This document shows, piece by piece, positions 1 through 7,562 of a stretch of DNA of 64,000 nucleotides. The number at the start of each line of letters is the position of its first letter. Within the stretch, counting starts at the first letter, position 1. A program made the translations under genes and the position numbers. The notes beneath the pieces are model-generated. The model searched no databases. It saw only the letters and a program-made list of their open reading frames with translations, and was not told where the DNA came from. The DNA lies in assembly GCF_000719345.1 (NCBI RefSeq), contig NZ_JOFX01000032.1, forward strand, positions 43,004-107,003, written 5' to 3'. The stretch comes from Streptomyces sp. NRRL F-2664. Its GTDB lineage: Bacteria > Actinomycetota > Actinomycetes > Streptomycetales > Streptomycetaceae.

Positions 1-403
1 GTGGGAGGGTGGGTGTTGCGTGGGGTGCGGGCATGATGCCTTCCGTCATGTGAGTGTCCTCCGTACCTGGCAGGTCTCTCTGACAGACGGCGGCGCCGGG
101 AAGAACTCATCGGTCTTCCCCGATCCTGTCGGTGCCGCCGTCCGAGCTCAAACCATTTCGACGCCCCCGAAACGGACGGGAACGGTCCGACTGGACCGGA
201 TACAGGCGCCGGCGGTTCGGGAGCGCCCGCCCCTCCCCCGGTGGGTGCGGCCGTCGCCGCCGGGGGGTGCGGCGTCGCCGCCAGGGGGTGCGCGGAAATC
301 AACAACCCGTTGCGCGCGTCTATCCGCGGAGCCTTCGCCACTGCTAGAAGAGTGACGCTTCAACAACTCCTGTTCCCCACAACACGTCAAGGAGTTTCTT
401 GTC
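1..403. other. intergenic region before the first gene
   Basis: No convincing gene is seen in the first 403 bases. A roughly 21-base GC-rich unit is imperfectly duplicated near 250-291. The last bases hold the ribosome binding site AAGGAG (389-394) of the next gene. Any upstream gene lies outside the window. Confidence 0.5.
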
Positions 404-1210
404 ATGTTCGCGACACATCGGAGACGGGTCCTGCCCGCTCTGCTCGCCCTGGCGACCGCGGCGACTCTCGCTCTGGCACAACAGGCTTCCGCCGCCCCGG
501 CCGCGGGAGAGCGCTTCGTCGCTCTCGGCGACTCGTACTCCTCGGGGGTGGGCGCCGGAAGCTACCTGTCGGACAGCGGGAGCTGCCAGCGCAGCAGCAA
601 GGCCTACCCGTCCTTGTGGGCGGCGGCCAACGCCCCCGCCTCCTTCTCCTTCACCGCCTGCTCAGGAGCCACGACCGGTACGGTCCGGAGCAGTCAGCTG
701 AGCCCGCTCAACAGCTCCACCACGCTCGTCAGCGTCACCGCCGGCGGCAACGACGTGGGCTTCGCGAGCGTCATGCAGACCTGCGTCCTGCAGAGCGAGG
801 CGACCTGTGTGAGCGCCGTGGACAACGCCATCGCGCAGATCACCAACACCCTGCCCGGCAACCTCTCCTCCCTCTACGGCGCCATCCGCAGCAGGGCCCC
901 TCAAGCCCGTGTCGTCGTCCTCGGCTATCCCCGCTTCTACCAGCTCAACGGCGGTTGCATCGCCGGCCTGAGCGAAACCGAACGAGCCGCGATCAACCGG
1001 GGCAGCGACGCCCTCAACGGGACGCTCGCGAAGCAGGCCGCCAACGCCGGCTTCGCCTACTCCAGCGTCGTGGACGAATTCACCGGCCACGAGATCTGCT
1101 CGGGCGCAGCCTGGCTGCACAGTGTCTCGGTGCCCGTATCCAACAGCTACCACCCCACGGCTGCGGGCCACTCGGGCGGGTACCTCCCCGCCTTCCGCTC
1201 CGCCGTGTGA
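404..1210 (+). CDS. secreted SGNH/GDSL esterase-lipase
   Basis: A 268-residue exported serine esterase or lipase of the SGNH family. It starts at ATG 404, ten bases after a strong AAGGAG. An Arg-rich N-terminus and hydrophobic stretch (residues about 6-31) ending at ASAA-like Ala residues form a signal peptide. Block I is ALGDSYSSG with the nucleophile Ser44, block III is GGNDVGF, and block V is SYHPTAAGH with the catalytic His near the C-terminus. Paired cysteines in the mature part suggest disulfides, as in Streptomyces secreted SGNH lipases. The substrate is probably an ester or lipid outside the cell but cannot be read from sequence. It appears monocistronic. Confidence 0.9.
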   Translation: MFATHRRRVLPALLALATAATLALAQQASAAPAAGERFVALGDSYSSGVGAGSYLSDSGSCQRSSKAYPSLWAAANAPASFSFTACSGATTGTVRSSQLSPLNSSTTLVSVTAGGNDVGFASVMQTCVLQSEATCVSAVDNAIAQITNTLPGNLSSLYGAIRSRAPQARVVVLGYPRFYQLNGGCIAGLSETERAAINRGSDALNGTLAKQAANAGFAYSSVVDEFTGHEICSGAAWLHSVSVPVSNSYHPTAAGHSGGYLPAFRSAV

Positions 1211-1340
1211 CCTGCCGGACGACATCCTCAGGGTCTGGCGTACGCCCGGAAGTCCACGCGGGTAGACCGCCGTCGTCCACCGCTTCGCACCCCGCCCGCC
1301 CGCGTACTTCGGTCCGCGCGATCCGCACTCGGAGGAAAGC

Positions 1341-1916
1341 TTGACGTTCCCCAAGGCCCCCACAGGCCCCCGCGCCCACGACGCGGCTCCCCACCGCCCC
1401 GCAGGCAGCACGCTCCGCTGCGTCCTCACCGCCTTCGCCCTCGTCCTCGGCGCGTTCCTCGCCCCCGGCGTCGGCGTCGTCGGCGGGGCCGGCGAGGCCC
1501 ACGCGGCCACCAGGATCAGCCACGCCACGGCGACCTCCATGTTCCGCAGCTCCGCCATCACCTGGTCCTCCTCCGGCGGCTGCTCGGACCGCAACAACCC
1601 GACCTGCACCTCCTTCGAGCAGCTCAACCTCGCCACGGCGAAAGGCGCCCAGACCCTCAAGAGCGCCAGTGGCTGCGCACTGAACATCACCGGCGGCACG
1701 GAGACCGGCCACGCCGGCGGCACCTACTCGCACTGGAACGGCTACAAGCTCGACTTCAGCAAGTACACATGCGTCGGGAACTACATCAAGAGCACGTTCA
1801 CCTACATCGGCGTCCGCGGTGACGGCGCCCCGCAGTGGAGGTCGGGGGCGGGCAACATCTACGCCGACGAGGGCAACCACTGGGACGTGCTCTTCTACAA
1901 CTGCGGCGGCTGCTGA
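1341..1916 (+). CDS. secreted M15/LAS-like zinc metallopeptidase
   Basis: A 191-residue exported protein, started at TTG 1341 behind GGAGGAAA. It has a long signal peptide with a hydrophobic core at about residues 28-50 and an Ala-His-Ala-Ala type cleavage region near 54-57. The mature part carries SHWNGYKLD, which fits the H-x6-D zinc-ligand pair of the M15/LAS fold (His131, Asp138). A late DEGNHWDV could give the third ligand His180 and acidic base Glu177. Five cysteines in the mature part suggest disulfides. The family cleaves peptidoglycan stem or cross-bridge peptides, so a cell wall role is likely but inferred. It is short, so a stand-alone catalytic domain. Confidence 0.65.
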   Translation: MTFPKAPTGPRAHDAAPHRPAGSTLRCVLTAFALVLGAFLAPGVGVVGGAGEAHAATRISHATATSMFRSSAITWSSSGGCSDRNNPTCTSFEQLNLATAKGAQTLKSASGCALNITGGTETGHAGGTYSHWNGYKLDFSKYTCVGNYIKSTFTYIGVRGDGAPQWRSGAGNIYADEGNHWDVLFYNCGGC

Positions 1917-1935
1917 CCGGCAGCACGCAGTCCCG

Positions 1936-1970
1936 CGGTCTGCCCGCCCGGACCCCGGCCGGGCAGACCG
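1936..1970. terminator. hairpin terminator between convergent genes
   Basis: An 11-bp perfect stem, CGGTCTGCCCG paired with CGGGCAGACCG, has a GC-rich 13-base loop. It lies between the metallopeptidase stop (1916) and the stop of the convergent phosphopantetheinyl transferase (2059), so it can end both transcripts. It has no U-run, as is usual in Streptomyces. Confidence 0.7.
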
Positions 1971-2058
1971 TGTGCGGGCTTCGGCCGGGACGAGCGGGGC
2001 GGGGCGGCAGCCGTCGGAAGACGGACAGCAGCAGTGATCTGCACGACGAACTCCCGGT

Positions 2059-2790
2059 CTACGGGCCCCTTCCCGCGGGCGGGTCCTGTGGCGGGGCCTC
2101 GGGGCGTCGGCCGGAGCAGGTGTCCGATGGGGGCGGGGGCGCCAGTACGAGGGCCAGGACGGTGTTGTCCGTGTGCCAGAGCATGGTGTGGCGGCGGCCG
2201 GTGAGGAGGGGCGGGTGCAGGGCGAGCAGCGCGATGCGGCGGGGGGCCGGGCCGAAGAGGGAGCTGCGGTCCGCCTTGACGGCCGCTTCCTTCAGGGCCC
2301 AGGCAGCGGCTGCGGCTTCGGGCCGGTCCGTGCCGACGAGGGTGCGTTCCGCGGGTGACAGGACGTGGTCCGCGGCGCGGTGCACTGCGGCGGCCGAGGC
2401 CGTCTCGCACAGGTCGACGCCCACCGGTTGCGGTGCGAGGGCGGCCGCTGCGTGGCCGGTGGTGTGGCTGACCGACACGTGCCAGGAGGGCGTCGGCGCT
2501 CCCCCGACGACGAGGTGGGGGCTGCCGTCGTCACGGGGCAGGACCTCCACCTCCGCCGGCGGGACGGCGAGGACGTCCCCCACCAGGCGCTTGGCGAGCA
2601 GTCGGCCCTGCGTCCACTCGGCGTGCCGGCGGACCGGGAGCGCCTCCAGCACCCGTTGCTCCGCCGCCGAGAGGGGCGGTGGCCGGTGCAGGGCCGGGCG
2701 CCGGGCCACGACCAGGGCTGCTCCGCCCCACCGGTGGACCGGGCCCGGCGTGATCGTCGGGAAGGCGGGGTGCCCGGCGCCGGGGGTCAT
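2059..2790 (-). CDS. Sfp-type 4'-phosphopantetheinyl transferase
   Basis: A 243-residue enzyme that moves the phosphopantetheine arm of CoA onto the serine of a carrier protein. The family motifs are visible: PVGVDLCET (magnesium-binding GvDlE-type block) and WALKEAAVKA (the WxxKEAxxK block). A preceding VSHTTGHAAAAL matches the SHS-type motif. The ATG (2788-2790) overlaps the stop of the polyketide synthase gene (2787-2789) as ATGA, so the two are translationally coupled. The obvious substrate is the ACP domain of that upstream synthase. It is last in the three-gene operon, with a hairpin downstream at 1936-1970. Confidence 0.92.
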   Translation of the reverse strand: MTPGAGHPAFPTITPGPVHRWGGAALVVARRPALHRPPPLSAAEQRVLEALPVRRHAEWTQGRLLAKRLVGDVLAVPPAEVEVLPRDDGSPHLVVGGAPTPSWHVSVSHTTGHAAAALAPQPVGVDLCETASAAAVHRAADHVLSPAERTLVGTDRPEAAAAAWALKEAAVKADRSSLFGPAPRRIALLALHPPLLTGRRHTMLWHTDNTVLALVLAPPPPSDTCSGRRPEAPPQDPPAGRGP

Positions 2791-5700
2791 GCGGCGGCCA
2801 CCTGGTCCAGTTGGCGCAGTTCCTGCGCCAGTGCGGTCACGGTGTGCCGGATCTGGCCGGGGGTGTGGTCCCGTGTGACGAAGAAGCGCAGCCGGGCCAT
2901 GTGCTCGGGGACGGCCGGGTGGAGGATCGGATTGACGCTGACGCCCCGCCGGAACAGGGCCTGCGCCAGGCGCAGTGCCTTCAGCGAGTCCCCGACGATG
3001 CACGGGACCACTGGTGTGCGGTGGCTGTCGCCGGTGTCGACGCCCGCGTCGCGGGCGAGGCGGACGAACAGCGCGGCGTTGTCCGCCAGTCGGGCCACGC
3101 GCTCCGGTTCGTCGCGCAGCAGCCGCAGTGAGGCCAGGCATGCGGCGGTGTCGGCCGGGGTCATGCCGGCGCTGTAGACGAAGCCGGGAGCGGTGTAGCG
3201 CAGGTACTCGACGACCGGGCTGCTTGCGGCGACGTAGCCGCCGCAGCCGGCCAGGGCCTTGGACAGGGTGCCCGACCACAGGTCGACGTCGCGGCGGTCG
3301 ATGCCGAAGTGCTCGCCGACGCCGCCGCCCGTCGCGCCGGTGGTTCCGATGCTGTGGGCCTCGTCGACCATCAGCAGTGCGCCGTGGCGCTGCTTGACCG
3401 CGACGAGGGCGGGCAGGTCGGCGATGTCGCCGTCCATGCTGTAGACGCCCTCGATGACGACGAGTACGCGCCGGTACTGGTGGCGGACCTGTTCGAGCAG
3501 GTGGTCGAGGGCGGCCGCGTCGTTGTGCGGGAACGGTCGCCGGGTGGCGCCGGAGAGCCGGCAGCCCTGGAGGATGCTGTCGTGGGCGAGGGCGTCGTGC
3601 ACGACGAGGTCGCCCGGGCCGACGAGATGGCCGATCACGGTGACGTTGGTGGCGTGCCCGTTGGCGAGGGTGACCGCGGCCTCGCATCCGAGGAGGGCGG
3701 CGAGTTCGGTCTCGAGTTGCGTGTGGAGGGGGCGGCTGCCGGAGAGGAGGCGGCTGGCGGACACCGAGGTGCCGTAGGTGTCGATCGCCTGCTTGGCGGC
3801 CTCGTTCACCCGGGGGTGTGTCGCCAGGCCCAGGTAGTTGTAGCCGGAGAAGGAGAGGAACTCCCGGCCGCCGATGACGGTCGTGTCCGTCATACCGCGC
3901 TCGTGGACGAGGAAGTAGGGGTTGGACAGTCCGGTGCCGGCCAGGGCGCCGACGCGCTCGGCGTGGGCGGTGACCTCGGGGAAGCGGTCGATGCGGGTGT
4001 GCTCCTCGGGTCGTGGCGCGGGGTGGGTGGGGCCGCCGGGGTCGGCGGGCGGGTCCGCGGCAGGAGGCGGGGGCGGGGGCGGGGGTACGTCGCCTCCCTC
4101 GCACTGCTCGGCGCGCTGTTCGGGGACGGTGCCCGGTGCGGGTTCGGCGGTGGCGCCGGTGAGGGCCGCGGTGGCGAGGGTGAGGGCCGCGGCGACGCCG
4201 CCGACGGTCGGCCGGTCCGCGTCGTGTTCGTCGAACGTCCATTGCGGCCACTGCCTGCGGAGGGCCGTGAACAGGTCGGTCAGCATCAGTGAGTCGAAGC
4301 CGAGGTCGTCGGTCAGCAGCTGTTCGGGGCGCAGGTGGTCGACCGGGAACGCGGAGATCCGGGCTATGTGCGCGAACACGGATGCGGTGACCTCGGCGGC
4401 GTCGGCGGCCGCAGCGGGCTCCTCGCCGGTCGCGGCGGGCTCCCCGCCGGCCGGGGCGCGGGCGGCCCCGGGGAAGCGGGACATGAGCTCCACCTGGTCC
4501 CGGACCAGTTGCCGCAGATCGTCCATGGGGTGCACCGGCGGGTCGTACGCACCGGAGGGCTCCGGGTCCACGGGGGCCCCTCCAGGGTCCTGTCCGGGTG
4601 CCGTGGGCCGGGCGGGGGGCACCTCGGCCGGGGAGTCGTGCGGCGGCGGTGCCGCCTTCGGCGGAGTCGTGCGTCCGGCCCAGTACGACTGTCCGGCGAG
4701 TCTGGCCACCGGCAGGTCGATCAGGTGGCGCTCGTGGGCCGCAACCGGCGCGCGCGGGTCGACGGGGACGCCCAGGACCGCGAGTCGGGCCAGAGCCTGC
4801 GCGAGGGTCCGTGCGCCGTCCGGTGCCGCGCCGGTTGCGGCGACGAGGTGCACGTCGTCCCGGTCGGCGAGGTTGCGGCGGACCGGGTCGAGGAGCGAGC
4901 CGCCCCCGCTCACCTGGAGGTACAGGCGGGCTCCCGCGTCGTACGAGGCGCGCACGGCGTCGGCGAACCGCACCGGCGCGGACGCGTGGCGGGCCCACAG
5001 CTCGCGCAGTTCCTCGGGGTCGGTGCACGGTGTCCCGCTGACGGACGAGACGAACGCCAGGCGGGGAGGGTGCACACGGCGGCCGGCGAGGTCCGTGCGC
5101 ACGGTCTCCTCGGCGCGGGCCAGCCGCGGGGAGTGGAAGGCGTCGGACACCTCCAGCGTCACGGTGGCGATGCCGGCGTCGGTGCAGGCCCGCCGGACGT
5201 CGGCGAGACCCTGCGGCGTGCCGCTGAGCACGACCTGCCGCGGGTGGTTGTAGCAGGCGAGCCATACGTCGTCGATGCCGGTGAGGAGCCTGCGGCAGGT
5301 CTGCGGGTCGCTCTGTACGGCGATCATTCCGCCCCGCAGTGCGTTCCCGGCCCGTCGGAGGGCCGCGCCCCGGTGTGCCAGCAGCCGTACGGTCTCCTCC
5401 CCGGTGAGCGCTCCGGCCGCCGCGGCCGCGGCGAACTCTCCGACGCTGTGGCCGAGGGCCAGGTCCGGAACCACGCCGCAGTCGGCGAGCAGTCGGGTGG
5501 CGGCGATCTGGACGGTGCCGAGGAGCGGCTGGCACACCTCGGTGTCGGCGAGCCGCCGCCCGAGCTCTGCGGCGGTGCTGCCGCCGGGGGCGGGTGCCGT
5601 CCGGCCGGGGTCGTCGGCGGGCGCCGTTTCGCCGTACAGCAGTGCGGCGGGGTCGACGTCCGTGGTGCGGCGGACCTCGGAGCCGAGTGCGTCGAGCACG

Positions 5701-7562
5701 GTGCGGAAGCCGGCGAACCGTTCGTACAGGTCCCGCATCATGCCCGGCCGCTGGCTGCCCTGGCCGGGGAAGACGAAGGCGATGCGGCGCTGCGCGGCCG
5801 GCAGGGGGGCGTCGGCCGCGAACGTGCCCTCGCCGAGGTCGCCGCGGGCGCCTTCGGCCAGGCGTGCGCGGGCCCGCAGCAGCCGCCGGGTGAACTCCTG
5901 CGTGTCGGCGGCCACGATCGCGAGGCGGGCCTTGAGCGGCTCGCGGCCGCCCAGGGTGTGCGCCAGCGCTCCCACCGGTGTGCGGGGGGCTCGTTCCACC
6001 GTGTCCAGCACCTCGCCGAGGTGCAGGTCGAGCAGTTCGACGGAGCCGGCCGAGAGCAGGACGACCTGCGCGGCACCCTGCGTGCCCTGCGCGCCGCCGG
6101 CCACCGGCCGGGCGGGCGCGGGGGTCGGGGCGGGGGCAGGGGTCGGGGCGGGGGCAGGGGTCGGGGCGGGGGCCTCCTCCAGTACCACGTGGACGTTCGT
6201 GCCGCCGAAGCCGAACGAGCTGACGGCGGCCCGGCGCGGAGTTCCCGTACGCGGCCAGGGCCGTGCGGTTTCGGCGAACCGCAGACCCGCGGCTCCGACG
6301 CCCAGGTCGGGATGAGCGGTGGTGCGCGGCTGCGGCACGATCGTGCGGTGGTGGACGACCAGGGCCGTCTTGATCAGGCCCGCCATCCCGGCCGCGGCCA
6401 GGGAGTGCCCGATGAGGGCCTTGCCCGCGCCGAGGTAGCAGAGTGAGGGGTCGTCGTCCGGGTACTCGGTGCGCAGCCGGCGCAGCGCCTCGATCTCGGC
6501 GCGGTCGCCGGACCGGGTGGCGGTTCCGTGGGCCTCCAGGAAGGCCACGGACGACGGGGGGAGGTCCGCGTCCTGGTAGGCCCGGCGCAGCGCGCGCAGT
6601 TGGCCCTCGGGCGCGGGGGCCAGCGGGCCGGGGGACGCGCCGTCGTTGGCGGAGCCGACGCCCTTGATCACCGCGTAGACGCGGTCGCCGGCGGCGAGGG
6701 CGTCCGCGAGCGGCCGGATGACCACGGCCCCGGCGCCCTCGCCGAGGACGAAGCCGTCGGCCTGTTCGTCGAAGGGGCGGCACACCCCGGTGGCGGACAG
6801 GGCGCGCAGGGTGGAGAAGCCGATGAGGCTGTCGGGGGTCAGGTTGACGTAGACGCCGCCGACGACGGCGATCCGGCAGCCGCCCTGGCGCAGTTGTGCC
6901 ACGGCCTGGTCCAGGGCCACCAGGGAGCCGGAGCAGGCGGCGTCGACGGCGAAGCTGGGGCCGCCGAGGTCGAACTGGCGGCTGACCGTTCCGGCGGCCA
7001 TGTTGAGCAGGCTCCCGGGCAGGCTGAAGGGCTGCACGGTGGCGAGCCGTCCGGCGTGCTCCCGGACCGCGTCGAGGGCGGCGGCGAGGGCGGGGTCGGT
7101 GGCGCCGTCGTCGGCCGCCGAGCGCCGTGCCTGGTCGGCCAGGGCGATGGCCCGGATCGGGGCCGTCATGACGTCCTTGTAGTCGGACACCGACATCGCG
7201 CAGAAGACCCCGGTGTTCTCGCGGTCGAAGTCGCGCCGGCCCAGTCCCGCGTCGTCGAGGGCCTCGCGGGTGACGTCGAGCATCAGCCGGTGCTGCGGGT
7301 CCGTGGCCCGCGCCCGGGCGGGCGGCACTCCGTAGTGGAGGGCGTCGAAGCGGTCCACGTCGTCGAGGAGGGCGACCTGGTCGGTGTATGCGGCGTGCGG
7401 GGCGGACGGATTGCCGGGGTCGTGGAAGACGTCGTGGTTCCAGCGCTGCGCGGGGACCGTGGAGAACTGCCGTTCCCCGCTCATCAGGAGCTTCCAGTAG
7501 GCGCGGAGGTCGCGGGCTCCGGGGAAGCGGCAGCCGAGTCCGACGATGGCGATGTCAGTCAT
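2787..7562 (-). CDS. polyketide synthase KS-AT-ACP fused to alpha-oxoamine synthase
   Basis: A 1591-residue megasynthase. A ketosynthase spans residues 1-440, with AACSGS (Cys about 210), EAHGTATRSGD (His about 345) and a GHS/AAG second-His block. A Pro-Ala linker made by an 18-bp repeat follows. The acyltransferase (about 590-890) has GQGSQ, active site GHSVGEF (Ser about 704) and a DAFHS block that points to malonyl-CoA. An acyl carrier domain has GFDSLML near 1090. The C-terminal 400 residues are a PLP enzyme of the alpha-oxoamine synthase family (AONS/ALAS/SPT type): LANGHATN, MVDEAHS and TLSKALAGCGG with the Schiff-base Lys near 1435. No KR, DH, ER, MT or TE is seen. The likely reaction is decarboxylative condensation of the ACP-bound acyl chain with an amino acid to release an alpha-amino ketone. 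ATGA overlaps join it to both neighbours. Confidence 0.9.
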   Translation of the reverse strand: MTDIAIVGLGCRFPGARDLRAYWKLLMSGERQFSTVPAQRWNHDVFHDPGNPSAPHAAYTDQVALLDDVDRFDALHYGVPPARARATDPQHRLMLDVTREALDDAGLGRRDFDRENTGVFCAMSVSDYKDVMTAPIRAIALADQARRSAADDGATDPALAAALDAVREHAGRLATVQPFSLPGSLLNMAAGTVSRQFDLGGPSFAVDAACSGSLVALDQAVAQLRQGGCRIAVVGGVYVNLTPDSLIGFSTLRALSATGVCRPFDEQADGFVLGEGAGAVVIRPLADALAAGDRVYAVIKGVGSANDGASPGPLAPAPEGQLRALRRAYQDADLPPSSVAFLEAHGTATRSGDRAEIEALRRLRTEYPDDDPSLCYLGAGKALIGHSLAAAGMAGLIKTALVVHHRTIVPQPRTTAHPDLGVGAAGLRFAETARPWPRTGTPRRAAVSSFGFGGTNVHVVLEEAPAPTPAPAPTPAPAPTPAPARPVAGGAQGTQGAAQVVLLSAGSVELLDLHLGEVLDTVERAPRTPVGALAHTLGGREPLKARLAIVAADTQEFTRRLLRARARLAEGARGDLGEGTFAADAPLPAAQRRIAFVFPGQGSQRPGMMRDLYERFAGFRTVLDALGSEVRRTTDVDPAALLYGETAPADDPGRTAPAPGGSTAAELGRRLADTEVCQPLLGTVQIAATRLLADCGVVPDLALGHSVGEFAAAAAAGALTGEETVRLLAHRGAALRRAGNALRGGMIAVQSDPQTCRRLLTGIDDVWLACYNHPRQVVLSGTPQGLADVRRACTDAGIATVTLEVSDAFHSPRLARAEETVRTDLAGRRVHPPRLAFVSSVSGTPCTDPEELRELWARHASAPVRFADAVRASYDAGARLYLQVSGGGSLLDPVRRNLADRDDVHLVAATGAAPDGARTLAQALARLAVLGVPVDPRAPVAAHERHLIDLPVARLAGQSYWAGRTTPPKAAPPPHDSPAEVPPARPTAPGQDPGGAPVDPEPSGAYDPPVHPMDDLRQLVRDQVELMSRFPGAARAPAGGEPAATGEEPAAAADAAEVTASVFAHIARISAFPVDHLRPEQLLTDDLGFDSLMLTDLFTALRRQWPQWTFDEHDADRPTVGGVAAALTLATAALTGATAEPAPGTVPEQRAEQCEGGDVPPPPPPPPAADPPADPGGPTHPAPRPEEHTRIDRFPEVTAHAERVGALAGTGLSNPYFLVHERGMTDTTVIGGREFLSFSGYNYLGLATHPRVNEAAKQAIDTYGTSVSASRLLSGSRPLHTQLETELAALLGCEAAVTLANGHATNVTVIGHLVGPGDLVVHDALAHDSILQGCRLSGATRRPFPHNDAAALDHLLEQVRHQYRRVLVVIEGVYSMDGDIADLPALVAVKQRHGALLMVDEAHSIGTTGATGGGVGEHFGIDRRDVDLWSGTLSKALAGCGGYVAASSPVVEYLRYTAPGFVYSAGMTPADTAACLASLRLLRDEPERVARLADNAALFVRLARDAGVDTGDSHRTPVVPCIVGDSLKALRLAQALFRRGVSVNPILHPAVPEHMARLRFFVTRDHTPGQIRHTVTALAQELRQLDQVAAA
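6121..6174. repeat. three tandem 18-bp repeats in the KS-AT linker
   Basis: Three head-to-tail copies of an 18-base G-rich unit, the last differing at one base, encode a repeated six-residue Pro-Ala-Thr segment between the ketosynthase and acyltransferase domains. The repeat stays in frame, so it only lengthens a flexible linker. Confidence 0.9.

Noticed and set aside
2059..6783. Very long minus-strand open frame covering the PPTase and beyond
   Set aside because: Only its C-terminal 243 residues are a real gene; the rest is an Arg-Pro-rich out-of-frame reading of the polyketide synthase.
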